From NCBI RefSeq assembly GCF_010993745.1, contig NZ_WOTN01000001.1, forward strand, positions 189,235 to 253,234: a stretch of 64,000 bases of DNA, read 5' to 3'. The DNA comes from Fodinicola acaciae (GTDB taxonomy: Bacteria > Actinomycetota > Actinomycetes > Mycobacteriales > HKI-0501). Each line of letters begins with the position of its first letter. Position 1 is the stretch's first letter. A program made the position numbers and the translations under genes. This document shows positions 14,732-24,942 of the stretch, in pieces. Under the pieces are notes generated by a model. It saw nothing but the letters and a program-made list of their open reading frames with translations. It ran no database searches and was not told the DNA's origin.

Positions 14732-15589
14732 ATGCCTAGAAACGGGTTTTTCCGGCGGATACTTCACTGGTTCGTTCGTCCAGTGGCGTCGGGATCGTTG
14801 ACCTCGGTGCTCGGGGTCATCGTCGCGCTGGTCCTGCTCGGCGGCTTCGCGACTTACCGGATCCAGGCGATGAACGCCGTGGACACCGGCGCGTCGTACG
14901 CTCCGGCGCGCACGTATCGGTTGTACGAAGGCACGCCGGCCGCCGCTTATCCGGAAGGTGCCGCCGGGATCCTGCTCCCGGCCGTGACGCCACTGGGCTC
15001 GTGGTCGGCGGCGGCTGTGCGGAAAGCGTTGCTGCAGGTCAAAAACGCGCTGGTCGCCTCGCACCTCGACCGTGAGACGCTGGTCGATCACAACGCGGTG
15101 ACGTTCCTGGCGATGTTGACCGAGCCGAGCCGGGAGTTCCAGCAGCGGATGTTCCGGTCGCACGAGGCGACACCGGCGATTTTCGTGGCGAAAGACGTGA
15201 AACTGGCCGACGTCGCACCACGGGTCAGCGGGCGGCTGACGGTCAGCGCGTCCGCCGGCTATCTGGTCGTCAGAAGCAACTACGTCTGGGCGTACGCGTT
15301 CTCCGGGGTGTCCAACAGCCCCGGTGATCACGTCGTCGTCGTCCACGACGAGATCGAGTGGCGGGCCTACGGCGACGACGCCGAAGATCCCGGCCTGTCC
15401 GTCGCGGGCATCCGTTCGTACGTCTACAACATCAGTTGCGCCGACATCAAAGCCGGCGTGATCGCGCCGAACCGGTCGGTCGTCGATGATGGCGCCGACG
15501 ACGGCGTCGACTGGAGCCGGCAGGCGTACGACCCGAAGCAGTCGGTCGAGGTGCCGGACAAGTGCCCGAGCCCCAGCCCGAGCGGCTGA
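14732..15589 (+). CDS. Membrane-anchored extracytoplasmic protein, paralogue A
   Basis: The 285-residue protein has one membrane helix (about 22-42) and an outside domain; I recognise no named family. It is clearly related to the protein at 17168-18139: both have a GTPAA...GAAGI motif after the helix, then W-SA-x-V-x-KAL-x-x-VK-x-ALVA-x-HLDR, and near the end NYVWAYAFSGVSNSPGDHVV followed by VHDEIEW, matching [20 protein letters not shown] and VHDTQRW in the other copy. Both end with a late Cys pair region and a short Pro/Ser-rich tail. It starts 61 bases after pyrD and may partly be transcribed with it. The function is unknown. Confidence 0.8.
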   Translation: MPRNGFFRRILHWFVRPVASGSLTSVLGVIVALVLLGGFATYRIQAMNAVDTGASYAPARTYRLYEGTPAAAYPEGAAGILLPAVTPLGSWSAAAVRKALLQVKNALVASHLDRETLVDHNAVTFLAMLTEPSREFQQRMFRSHEATPAIFVAKDVKLADVAPRVSGRLTVSASAGYLVVRSNYVWAYAFSGVSNSPGDHVVVVHDEIEWRAYGDDAEDPGLSVAGIRSYVYNISCADIKAGVIAPNRSVVDDGADDGVDWSRQAYDPKQSVEVPDKCPSPSPSG

Positions 15590-15599
15590 TACTGGGGCG

Positions 15600-16547
15600 A
15601 TGGCGCTTCGAACCGTATTCACCGAGACTTTTGGCATCCGGCATCCGATCGCGCTGGCTCCGATGGGTGGCTCCGCCGGCGGCGCGCTGGCCGCGGCGGT
15701 GTCCAACGGCGGTGGCCTCGGACTGATCGGTGGCGGCCGAGGCGATCGTGAGTGGCTGGATCGCGAGGTGGCGCTGGCGACCGCGGCCACGGACCGGCCG
15801 TGGGGGATCGGCTTCCTCACCTGGGCCGTCGACGCCGAGGTCATCGCGTGGGCGTTGGAAAAACGGCCGAGTGCGCTGATGCTGTCGTTCGGCGATCCGA
15901 TGCCGTTCGCATCGCGCGTACGCGACGCCGGCGTACCGTTGATCGTGCAGGTCACCGACCTCGACGAGGCCAAGCGCGCGCTGGATGCCGGCGCAGACCT
16001 GATCGTCGCGCAAGGTGGCGAGGCCGGCGGTCACGGCAAGGGCCAGGCGACGCTGCCGTTCGTACCCGTTGTGGTCGACCTGGCCGGGCCGACGCCGGTG
16101 CTGGCCGCCGGTGGCATCGCCGACGGTCGTGGCGTCGCGGCGGCACTCGTGCTCGGTGCCGTCGGAGCGTTGGTCGGTACGCGGTTCCAGGCGAGTCCGG
16201 AGGCGTTGGTGTCGCCGGAGACCGCCAAGGCGATCCTCGACGCGTCCGGCGCGGACACCGATCGCAACCGCATCGTCGACATCGCGCGTGAGGCCGGATG
16301 GCCGGCGGAGTACACCGCGCGTACGGTCCGCGACAGCTTCCTGGCGGAGTGGCACGACCGCGAGGACGAACCGGAGGCGGCCAGACGTGCCTATCGAGCG
16401 GCGGTTGACAGCGGCGCGATCGCCAGCCAGCCGGTGTGGGCCGGCCAGGCGGCCGACCTGATCACCGCGATCGAACCGGCCGCCGACCTGGTCGACCGTC
16501 TCGCCGCCGAGGCCGAGCAGGCACTCAGCCGCGCCGGGCGGGACTGA
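15600..16547 (+). CDS. Nitronate monooxygenase-type FMN enzyme
   Basis: The 315-residue protein has the TIM-barrel nitronate monooxygenase/2-nitropropane dioxygenase fold: the start has PIALAPMGGSAGGALAAAVS, the FMN-phosphate region has QGGEAGGHG and PVLAAGGIADGRGVAAAL, followed by GALVGTRFQASPEA. The catalytic His of class I enzymes corresponds to that in GGEAGGHGKG. Such enzymes detoxify nitroalkanes such as propionate 3-nitronate; the true substrate is uncertain. I chose the ATG at 15600 as the homology begins there. Its 3' end overlaps the convergent phosphatase gene by 23 bases. Confidence 0.88.
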   Translation: MALRTVFTETFGIRHPIALAPMGGSAGGALAAAVSNGGGLGLIGGGRGDREWLDREVALATAATDRPWGIGFLTWAVDAEVIAWALEKRPSALMLSFGDPMPFASRVRDAGVPLIVQVTDLDEAKRALDAGADLIVAQGGEAGGHGKGQATLPFVPVVVDLAGPTPVLAAGGIADGRGVAAALVLGAVGALVGTRFQASPEALVSPETAKAILDASGADTDRNRIVDIAREAGWPAEYTARTVRDSFLAEWHDREDEPEAARRAYRAAVDSGAIASQPVWAGQAADLITAIEPAADLVDRLAAEAEQALSRAGRD

Positions 16548-17091
16548 CCCAGCCAGTGGAGATCTCGTACGTCCAACCTTCCTGCCACTGAAACGGCGCG
16601 TCCACCAGGTCCGCCAGCCGCGCGCCGGCCAGCAACACCTGCAGCGCCCAGCGGTTGGCCGAGTGAGCGATGACCAGAATGTGCCTTCCATCCCATTTTT
16701 GGCTACATTCCTCGACGAAAGACGCGGTCGCCGCGACGACGTCCTGATAGCTCTGTCCGCCCGCGAACGGTGTGTCGATGTGCTGCCGGCGTACGGCCGC
16801 GAGATCGGCCACCGAGCAGCCATTGAGGTCGCCGTAGTCGCACTCGCGCAGCCGTTCGTCCTGATGGATCGCGATGTCTCTGCCGGCAAAAGCCAGCCGC
16901 GCGGTCTCGACCGCACGTGCCAGGTCCGAGGTGAAAACCGCGGCGAGATCGTCGGTCCGGCGCCGTACGCCGAGCTCAGCAGCGAGCAACCGGCCGCGAG
17001 CGGACAGCCGGCCAGGCAGCCAGCCGGTGGCGATGCCGTTTTCGTTGTCCTCGGTGATCGAGTGCGTCTCGTACGTCAGCGTCAGTGTCAT
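16525..17091 (-). CDS. Histidine phosphatase superfamily protein
   Basis: From the ATG at 17091 the protein has 188 residues; an ATG at 17100 is also possible. It has the phosphoglycerate-mutase-like layout: the first catalytic His in YETHSITEDNENG, then GWLPGRLSARG, VFTSDLARAVETA, a catalytic acid in LRECDYGDLNG and the second His in VIAHSANRWAL. The usual first motif RHG reads THS here, so the phosphate-binding Arg of that motif is replaced; I recall this THS-type motif from other actinobacterial members, so it may be a subfamily trait. The substrate is unknown. The gene converges on, and overlaps, the nitronate monooxygenase. Confidence 0.85.
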   Translation of the reverse strand: MTLTLTYETHSITEDNENGIATGWLPGRLSARGRLLAAELGVRRRTDDLAAVFTSDLARAVETARLAFAGRDIAIHQDERLRECDYGDLNGCSVADLAAVRRQHIDTPFAGGQSYQDVVAATASFVEECSQKWDGRHILVIAHSANRWALQVLLAGARLADLVDAPFQWQEGWTYEISTGWVSPARRG

Positions 17092-17167
17092 CGGCGCCAT
17101 TTTCGCGGAGGTTTGCTGAAGGGCGGTCGCGGGTAGTCGGGCGGCAAGCGAGCGGAGGCCGCTTCCG

Positions 17168-18139
17168 ATGACCCGACGTGCAACCTTTCGTGCATCGCAG
17201 TCCGTACGTGGCGTGTCGGAGGACGATGGCCGTAATGTCACTGGCACTGTGACCACCCGCCACCTCCACGGACGTTCTCCAGCACCTGCGGACGTGCCAC
17301 CACATCTGCGGCCGCGACCCGAGCGCAGCGCCGTCCGGCAGGTGTTCTCGCCGTCGATGCTGTGGCGGATCGCCGGTGGCATCCTGGTGATCGTCCTGGT
17401 GATCGGCGCGTGGACGCTGTCACGGATGCCGGCCGGTTCGACCGGTGTGGCGCCACGGCAGAGCCGGCCGGCAGCGCTCGGGCCGTTCGACGGCACGCCG
17501 GCGGCCAGCTTCACCGCCGGAGCGGCCGGCATCACCATGCCGGAGCCGGAAGCGGTCGACGGTTGGTCGGCGAGCCAGGTGAGCAAAGCGCTGTCGATGG
17601 TCAAGCAGGCGCTGGTCGCTGGCCATCTCGACCGGCGGATGCTGGTGCGGCGGCAGACCGACGCGTTCGTCGCACTGTTCGCGAAGGACGCGCGGTCGGA
17701 GATCCGCGACCGCTTCCTGGCCGGCCGGTTCAGCGGCGCGGCCGTACGCGTCGCGCCGACGGCGACGCTCGCGGCGGAGCAGCCACGGGTACGCGGCACC
17801 ACCGAGGTCGGCACCTCGACGGCCGGCAACGGCCTGGCGGTCCTGGAGATCACCACCAACTACATCTGGGTCTATCCGTTCGCCGGCGCGTCGGCCTCGC
17901 CGGGCGACCGGCTGGTGATCGTCCACGACACGCAACGCTGGTGGATCTATCACCGCGGCGAGGTCACCTCGGCGTCGGCGGGCCTGTGGCTCAACCGCAG
18001 CGAGGCGTACGCCTTCAACACCGACTGCGGCATCGACAAGGCCTACATCGCGCCGCCGCCGGCCGGCCAGCGCAAGATCCCGCCGGTGACGATCTACGAC
18101 CCGGACATGCCGCCGAGCATCCCCAACCCCTGCGGGTGA
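17168..18139 (+). CDS. Membrane-anchored extracytoplasmic protein, paralogue B
   Basis: The 323-residue protein has a charged cytoplasmic N-terminus, a membrane helix at about 66-84 and an outside domain of about 235 residues ending in a Pro-rich tail. It shares with the protein at 14732-15589 the segments [36 protein letters not shown] plus HLDR, and [26 protein letters not shown] ribosome-binding site nine bases before the ATG at 17168 supports this start; in-frame GTGs at 17213 and 17249 are alternatives. No named family is recognised. The two copies bracket the nitronate monooxygenase and phosphatase genes. Confidence 0.78.
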   Translation: MTRRATFRASQSVRGVSEDDGRNVTGTVTTRHLHGRSPAPADVPPHLRPRPERSAVRQVFSPSMLWRIAGGILVIVLVIGAWTLSRMPAGSTGVAPRQSRPAALGPFDGTPAASFTAGAAGITMPEPEAVDGWSASQVSKALSMVKQALVAGHLDRRMLVRRQTDAFVALFAKDARSEIRDRFLAGRFSGAAVRVAPTATLAAEQPRVRGTTEVGTSTAGNGLAVLEITTNYIWVYPFAGASASPGDRLVIVHDTQRWWIYHRGEVTSASAGLWLNRSEAYAFNTDCGIDKAYIAPPPAGQRKIPPVTIYDPDMPPSIPNPCG

Positions 18140-18186
18140 TCCGCCGTAGAGTCGGCAGCAGTCTCTCGGACAGAAGGAGCGCGAAC

Positions 18187-19173
18187 GTGCCCGTAACGCT
18201 GCCGACCCGCCGGCTGGGTGAGCTCACCGTCAGTGCTCAGGGGCTGGGCTGCATGGGGATGAGCCAGGCCTACGGCGCCGGCGACGAGACCGAGTCGATC
18301 GCCACCATCCACCGTGCGCTCGACCTCGGCGTCACGCTGCTGGACACCGCCAACGTGTATGGCGAGGGCCACAACGAGGAGCTGGTCGGCCGCGCGATCG
18401 CCGGTCGCCGCGACGAGGTCGTGCTGGCCACCAAGTTCGGCATCGTCCGCGACGACGCCGGGCAGGGGACGCGCGGCGACCCGGCGTACGTGAAGCAGTG
18501 CTGCGAGGAGTCGTTGCGCCGGCTCAACGTCGACCACATCGACCTCTACTACCAGCACCGCGTCGACCCCAAGGTGCCGATCGAGGAGACCTGGGGTGCG
18601 CTGGCCGAGCTGGTGGCCGAGGGAAAGGTCGGTCATCTCGGCATTTCCGAGGCCGGTCCGGTGTCGATCCGCAAGGCGTACGCGGTGCATCCGATCACCG
18701 CGCTGCAGAGCGAGTGGTCGTTGTGGACCCGCGGCATCGAGGGCGACGTGGTGCCGGTGTGCCGCGAGCTGGGGATCGGCATCGTGCCGTTTTCTCCGCT
18801 CGGCCGCGGATTCCTGACCGGCGCGGTCACCTCGGTCGAGCAGCTCGACAAAGACGACATGCGGCGCAACCTGCCCCGCTTCGCGGACGGGAACATCGAT
18901 CGCAACCTGGCGATCGTTGCAGCGCTAAAAGCGTTGGCGGAGCGCAAAGGCGTCACCGCCGGACAGCTCGCGCTTGCCTGGGTCCAGCGCAAAGGCGAGG
19001 ATGTCGTGCCGATTCCCGGTACGAAGCGGCGCGGCTATCTCGAGCAGAATGTCGCGGCCGCCACGTTGGAACTGTCGGACGCGGATCTCGCCGAGATCGA
19101 GGCCGCCGCTCCGGCCGACGCGGTCGCCGGCGAGCGTTATCCGGCGGCATTGGCGAAAAATGTCGCCGAATGA
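18187..19173 (+). CDS. Aldo/keto reductase
   Basis: The 328-residue TIM-barrel oxidoreductase starts at a GTG preceded by AAGGAG. The tetrad is visible: Asp and Tyr in [13 protein letters not shown], Lys in [10 protein letters not shown], His in [11 protein letters not shown]. The NADPH-binding end has [19 protein letters not shown]. It resembles the AKR11/AKR13-like general group that reduces aldehydes. The start region has [13 protein letters not shown], common in these. The substrate is unknown, and neighbours give no clear pathway. Confidence 0.92.
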   Translation: MPVTLPTRRLGELTVSAQGLGCMGMSQAYGAGDETESIATIHRALDLGVTLLDTANVYGEGHNEELVGRAIAGRRDEVVLATKFGIVRDDAGQGTRGDPAYVKQCCEESLRRLNVDHIDLYYQHRVDPKVPIEETWGALAELVAEGKVGHLGISEAGPVSIRKAYAVHPITALQSEWSLWTRGIEGDVVPVCRELGIGIVPFSPLGRGFLTGAVTSVEQLDKDDMRRNLPRFADGNIDRNLAIVAALKALAERKGVTAGQLALAWVQRKGEDVVPIPGTKRRGYLEQNVAAATLELSDADLAEIEAAAPADAVAGERYPAALAKNVAE

Positions 19174-19272
19174 CATCTCGGGATGATCTATTTCCCGTAA
19201 CGAAGGGGTAAACCGAGCGGTCGCGGCCATTCGTTGGCGGTAGAAAATGCGTACGCCGCGAACGGGGGCTCG

Positions 19273-20112
19273 ATGAACAACGGTTGGTTGCGCGTTGCGG
19301 TCGCCGCGATCGTGCTGGCCGTCGTGGCCGCCGGTGTGAACGCGCTGTCGCACCAGACGCTGACGACCGAGGGGCCGTTGCCGTCGGTGCTCAGCCTCGG
19401 GTTGATGGTGGCCGGCGCCGTGGAACTTGTCGCCGTCGGCGTGGTGGTCGCCGGCTTGATCTGGCTGATCAACCCGCGACTCGGCGGACGCCAGACGCGC
19501 CGGCATGCCGCGGTCCTGATGGCGATGGTGTGCCTGGTCATCGTCGTCGCGGTACTGGCCCGGTGGACCCGGCCGCTACAAGAGCCGCACAACCAGCCGT
19601 CGGCCAAGGTGCCACCAGGCGTACGTGGCGGGTCATCGGAGCCGGTCGCGCTCGCGCCGGACTCTGCTGCCGTGGTGCTGCTGGTCGTCGCTGTGGTCGC
19701 GTTGGCGGTGATAGCCGTGCTGTTCATGCTCAGCCGGCTGCGGCGGCGTACGACAGCGGTCGCGCCGGTCAGTCCGGCCGTCCCGCCGCTGGCCGATGCC
19801 GCGCGGCTCGGCCGCGACGCCGTACTCGCCGGCGACACCAGCCCCAGAGCCGCGATCATCCGCTGTTTCGCGGCGATGGAGGACGCGCTGACCGGTCGCG
19901 GCGAGGTGTCGCCGCGTGCCTCGGACACACCGGTCGAGGTGCTGGAACGCGCGTGGCGCCGCGGCCTGATCCGGCCGGAGCCGGCGGGTGTCCTGCTCAA
20001 CCTGTTCGCGGTGGCGCGGTTCAGCGACCATCCGATGGAGGAGGACGACCGCGCGGCTGCCGCCGCGGCGCTGTCGGACCTGCTCGACGACCTGCGCGAG
20101 CGTACGCCGTGA
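19273..20112 (+). CDS. Membrane protein with C-terminal DUF4129 domain
   Basis: The 279-residue protein has an N-terminal helix (about 5-25), a second and third helix near 40-62 and 75-92, a short loop, a fourth helix (about 133-155), and a cytoplasmic DUF4129 domain at the end (TPVEVLERAWRRGLI then FAVARFSDHPM). DUF4129 proteins accompany MoxR ATPases and DUF58 proteins. The ATG at 19273 with GGGGG upstream is preferred over an ATG at 19234 because the first helix starts right after it. It opens a five-gene operon with overlapping or adjoining ends. Confidence 0.83.
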   Translation: MNNGWLRVAVAAIVLAVVAAGVNALSHQTLTTEGPLPSVLSLGLMVAGAVELVAVGVVVAGLIWLINPRLGGRQTRRHAAVLMAMVCLVIVVAVLARWTRPLQEPHNQPSAKVPPGVRGGSSEPVALAPDSAAVVLLVVAVVALAVIAVLFMLSRLRRRTTAVAPVSPAVPPLADAARLGRDAVLAGDTSPRAAIIRCFAAMEDALTGRGEVSPRASDTPVEVLERAWRRGLIRPEPAGVLLNLFAVARFSDHPMEEDDRAAAAAALSDLLDDLRERTP

Positions 20113-20588
20113 AGCGCGTGATCGTCGCGGTCGCGGTCGCCGTCTGCGCAGTCGTCGTCCTGACTGTCGGTTGGGCCGTGTTTGGCCAGGTCGGCGCATG
20201 GATGGCTGGCCTGGCGGTGGCGACGGTGGTGGTCGGCACCGTCGCGCTGCGGCTCGGCGGCGACCCGCCGCCGGCGAAGCCCGCGCGGTCACCGCCGCTG
20301 AGCCGGCAGGTGCGCGCCGGCCGGCTGGTCAGTGCCGCCGGCTGGAACGGTGGCTCGCAGCGCGACTGGGACACGACCGTACGGCCGAGCCTGCTGCGGC
20401 TGGTCGACGTGCTGCTCTCCGAGCGGTTCCAGACCGACCACGTACGCCGGCCAGACCTCGCTCGCGAGCTGCTCGGCGACCAGCTGTGGACGCTGCTCGA
20501 CCCGGACCGCGGCGTCTGCGAGGACCGTGCCGTGCCCGGTCCGGAGCGCGCCGCGCTCGCTCGAATCCTGACCCGACTGGAGGCATAG
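20109..20588 (+). CDS. Small membrane protein in MoxR/DUF58 operon
   Basis: The 159-residue protein has two predicted membrane helices (about 4-26 and 28-48) followed by a soluble, Arg-rich domain with LSRQVRAGRLVSAAGW, WDTTVRPSLLRLVDVLL and a conserved-looking LLGDQLWTLLDPD. I do not recognise a named family. The GTG start overlaps the DUF4129 gene's stop, and moxR follows directly (TAG then ATG). It is probably a structural partner of the MoxR machine. Confidence 0.78.
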   Translation: MKRVIVAVAVAVCAVVVLTVGWAVFGQVGAWMAGLAVATVVVGTVALRLGGDPPPAKPARSPPLSRQVRAGRLVSAAGWNGGSQRDWDTTVRPSLLRLVDVLLSERFQTDHVRRPDLARELLGDQLWTLLDPDRGVCEDRAVPGPERAALARILTRLEA

Positions 20589-21550
<962 letters not shown>

Positions 21551-21554
<4 letters not shown>

Positions 21555-22813
21555 CCGAGGTCCAGCTGCGCTGGCACACCTCGGCGGCGCTGCGGCTGCT
21601 CGGTGTCATGGCGCTGATGGGGCTGATTTCCGGCTTGCTGCTGGCCAAAGCCGGTGCGATGATCTTCGCGGCCGCAGCGCTCGGCGCACTGCTCGCGGCC
21701 GGTCGCTTCGGCCGGCCGCCGGAGCGGCTGCGCGTGACGGCGGCGCTGTCGGAGGACCGCTGTTTCGAGGATGACGTGCTCGTCGTGCGCGTCGATGCGC
21801 AGCTGCCCGCAGGCGTACAGATGGACGTACGGCCGATCCTGCCGTTTGGCATGGCCGCCGAGGACGGCGGGGACGAGACGGAGCACCGGATCCGCGTACG
21901 CCGCTGGGGTGGCTACGAACTCAGTTGTGAGCTCGTCTTCACGGCTGACGCCGGCCTGCTGCTCGCCTCGGTCGAGCTGGATTTCGGTGCGGTGCGGGTC
22001 TTTCCGCGGCCGACCGAGCTGCGAAGGATGCCGGTGCCGGCCGACCTGCCGGACCGGGTCGGCCTGCACGTGAGCACCGGCCTGGGGGAGGGGTCGGAGT
22101 TCGCCGGCATCCGCACGTACGCGACCGGCGACCGGTTGCGGCAGGTGAACTGGAAGGCCAGCGCGCGGCACGGCCAGATGCTGGTCAACGAGCGGCTGCC
22201 GGAGAAGGCCAACGACGTCGTCGCGATGATCGACGCGTACGGCGATGTCGGTCCGGTCGGGTCGTCGAGCCTGGACCTGGCCGTACACGCCGCCAGCGAC
22301 CTCGCGCAGGCGGCGCTGCGCGACGGCGACCGGGCCGGTGTGGTGGTGCTCGGCGGCCTGATCAGCTGGCTGCCGGCCGAGCTCGGCGCGCGGCAGTTCT
22401 ACCGGATCGTCGAGCACGTGCTGGACGCGCGTACGCAGGAGTTTGACCTCGAGCCGAACCTGGAGCGGATCCCGCGTACGGCGTTGCCGGAGCGCGCGGT
22501 GGTGATCGTGCTGACGCCGCTGGTGGATCCGCGTACCATCGGCGTCCTCCGTGACCTGCGAGCACGCGGCCGGACGGTCGTCGTGGTCGACGTGCTGCGC
22601 GGCGAGCCGGCGATGCGTGTCGACCGACGGCAGGCCGAGCTGGCGCTGCGGATGTGGCGGATCGAGCGGCGCGGGATCCGGATGCTGCTGGCTGACCTCG
22701 GCATTCCGCTGGTGCCATGGGAACCGGGCCTGCGGCTGGACGCCGTACTCGCACCGGTGAGCCGGCGGCGGCTGGTGCGGCGCAGTGGCGCGTTTTCCGG
22801 GGTGAGCGGATGA
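21551..22813 (+). CDS. DUF58 domain protein (von Willebrand A-like), MoxR partner
   Basis: The 420-residue protein has two N-terminal membrane helices (about 14-52), an immunoglobulin-like region, then the DUF58 signature GSEFAGIRTYATGDRLRQVN and WKASARHG, followed by a von Willebrand A-like fold (VVAMIDAYGD, with a Ser-rich loop near LDLAVHAASDLAQAALRDGD). DUF58 proteins are encoded beside MoxR almost everywhere. Overlap with both neighbours (ATGA) places it in the operon. Role in envelope assembly is the usual inference. Confidence 0.92.
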
Positions 22814-23280
22814 AACTCGTCCTGGCTCAGCTCGGCCTCGGTGTCGCGTTCGGCGTCGTGAGCATGGCCGGCGGCACTCCAGGCTCGCTGGTCTTCGGCG
22901 CTCTGGCGGCGCTCGCGTCGGTCGCCGTCATCCGGTGGCCGTCGGCCGGCTGCCTGATGCCCGTTGTCTGCGCCGCGATCGCGATCGCCTTCGGAGACTC
23001 GCGAGTGGTCAGTTTGCTGGCGGCGGCTGTGTGCGGCCTGCTCGGCGTTTTGTTCGTGCTGGCCGGAAACGTACGCCGTGGCCGTGGCACCCTGGCGGCT
23101 CGGCTGGACCTGCTCGCCGGCTCCGCCATCGCGGTCGCCGGCGCCGGCATCGGTGCTTTCGTCGACACCGGCTGGGGTTGGCTGGCCGTACTCGTCCCGG
23201 TCGGCGCCGCGGCCGTCTACCTGACCGCCATGCTGGCCCTCCGTACCCCGGCCGCCATCTCCGGCGACCCAGACCGGTAG
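22810..23280 (+). CDS. Small polytopic membrane protein, end of MoxR/DUF58 operon
   Basis: From the ATG at 22810, overlapping the DUF58 stop, the 156-residue product consists almost entirely of four to six hydrophobic helices with short loops, e.g. LVFGALAALASVAVIRW and LLAGSAIAVAGAGIGAFV. No family is recognised. Its position suggests a subunit of the membrane assembly built with the MoxR and DUF58 proteins. Confidence 0.75.
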   Translation: MKLVLAQLGLGVAFGVVSMAGGTPGSLVFGALAALASVAVIRWPSAGCLMPVVCAAIAIAFGDSRVVSLLAAAVCGLLGVLFVLAGNVRRGRGTLAARLDLLAGSAIAVAGAGIGAFVDTGWGWLAVLVPVGAAAVYLTAMLALRTPAAISGDPDR

Positions 23281-23592
23281 CGCCACGCGCAATTCCGCGC
23301 CCCTCACACACCCCGCGCCCTCACACACCCCTGCCGCCACCCCGCGCCTCGCCTCCCCGCCACCTCGCTCCACCGCGAAACTGTCGCCCCGGCGTGAGAC
23401 GCTTGATTAGGGGACCTCGCACCCCCCCGGCGCCCCCTGGGGACCCCCCGAAATCAACACTTCCAGCGGCGACTGACGGTTTCGGCGACCGTCCGCCACT
23501 GCTTAGCAACCCCAACGATCCCAGTTCTTACGATCCGGGGCCGGTGAGCGGCGCCGCGAGCGCCGCGAGGCCGGATCGGGCAGCATGGCGGC
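23281..23592. other. C-rich non-coding stretch
   Basis: These 312 bases have no convincing gene. The plus strand is strikingly C-rich and G-poor from 23281 to about 23460, with runs of five to seven C and a repeated CCCTCACACACCCC-like motif (23299-23333). A C-rich, G-poor transcript is the classical landing type for Rho, so termination after the membrane operon is plausible. The last part holds the upstream region of the next gene. Confidence 0.5.
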
Positions 23593-24942
23593 ATGCCTTC
23601 TGAAGAAGTGGACGTCGTTGTCATCGGCATGGGGCCCGGCGGTGAGTACGTGGCGGCTCAGTGCGCCACCGCCGGCCTGCGTACGGTCGGCGTCGAGTCG
23701 CGGCTGGTCGGCGGCGAGTGCCCGTATTTCGGCTGCGTGCCGAGCAAGATGATCATCCGCGCGGCGAACGCGCTCGGCGAGGCTGGGCGGGTCGGCGAGC
23801 TGGCCGGCACGGCCACGACCACGCCGGATTTCGGGCCGGTCGCGAAGCGGATACGCGACGAGGCCACCGACGACTGGGACGACAAGGTCGCCGTCGACCG
23901 GTTCACCGCGACCGGCGGCACCTTCGTGCGCGGGCGCGCGAAGATCACCGGTCCGCACACGGTCGCGGTCGACGGCCGCGAGTTCGTGGCGACGAAGGCG
24001 ATCGTGATCAACACCGGCACCGACCCGGCCGTGCCGCCGATCGACGGCCTCAAGGACACGCCGTACTGGACCAACCGCGACATCCTCAAAGCCGACCGGC
24101 TGCCGGCCTCGCTCGCCGTCCTCGGTGGCGGCGCGATCGGTCTCGAGCTGGCGCAGGCGTACGCCCGTTTCGGCGTCCAGGTGACGGTCGTGGAGGTCGC
24201 CGACCGGTTGCTGGCGCTGGAGGAGCCGGAGTCCAGCGAGCTGATCACCAAGGTCCTCAGCAACGAAGGCCTGACAGTCCACACCGGTGTCAAGGTCAGC
24301 CGCGTCTCGTACCACAACGGCTTCACACTGGACCTCGGCGGCGAGCACGTGACGGCCGAGAAACTGCTCGTCGCCGCCGGCCGGCGCACCGCGCTCAAGG
24401 AGCTCGGCGTGGCCGCGCTCGGCATCGACGACAGCGCGCGTTTCCTCGACACCGACGGCAACATGCGCGTTGTCGACGGCTTGTACGCGGTCGGCGACAT
24501 CACCGGCAAAGGCGCTTTCACCCACATGTCGATGTACCAGGCCGCGATCGCCGTTCGCGCGATTCTCGGCCAGGACGGTCCGCCGGCCGAGTACCACTCG
24601 GTGCCGCGGGTGACCTTCACCGACCCGGAAATCGGCGCCGTCGGCATGACCGAGCAACAGGCTCGCGACGCCGGCCGGACCGTACGCGTCGGCCTCAGCC
24701 AGCTGCCGAGCTCCGCGCGCGGCTGGATCCACAAGGCCGGCAACGACGGCCTGATCAAGCTGATCGAGAGCGACGGCGTCCTCGTCGGCGCCACCGCGGC
24801 CGGTCCGTCAGGTGGCGAGGTGTTGTCCGCGCTCGCGGTCGCCGTGCACGCGCGCGTCCCGGTCGATCGGCTCATCCACATGCCATACGCGTATCCGACG
24901 TTTCACCGCGCGATCGAGGACGCGCTGGGGAAGCTCGCGTGA
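23593..24942 (+). CDS. Pyridine nucleotide-disulfide oxidoreductase, dihydrolipoamide dehydrogenase-like
   Basis: The 449-residue FAD enzyme has the N-terminal FAD motif VIGMGPGGEYVA, a redox-active disulfide CPYFGC in GGECPYFGCVPSK, the NAD(P) fold LAVLGGGAIGLELAQAYARF, the second FAD contact LYAVGDITGKGAF and the dimerisation domain. The usual C-terminal His-Glu catalytic pair of lipoamide dehydrogenases (HPT...E) is changed to AYPTFHRAIEDAL, with Tyr in place of His. That and the absence of other 2-oxoacid dehydrogenase genes argue against lipoamide as substrate. It could be a disulfide or quinone reductase. The CYTH gene starts within its stop. Confidence 0.9.
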   Translation: MPSEEVDVVVIGMGPGGEYVAAQCATAGLRTVGVESRLVGGECPYFGCVPSKMIIRAANALGEAGRVGELAGTATTTPDFGPVAKRIRDEATDDWDDKVAVDRFTATGGTFVRGRAKITGPHTVAVDGREFVATKAIVINTGTDPAVPPIDGLKDTPYWTNRDILKADRLPASLAVLGGGAIGLELAQAYARFGVQVTVVEVADRLLALEEPESSELITKVLSNEGLTVHTGVKVSRVSYHNGFTLDLGGEHVTAEKLLVAAGRRTALKELGVAALGIDDSARFLDTDGNMRVVDGLYAVGDITGKGAFTHMSMYQAAIAVRAILGQDGPPAEYHSVPRVTFTDPEIGAVGMTEQQARDAGRTVRVGLSQLPSSARGWIHKAGNDGLIKLIESDGVLVGATAAGPSGGEVLSALAVAVHARVPVDRLIHMPYAYPTFHRAIEDALGKLA

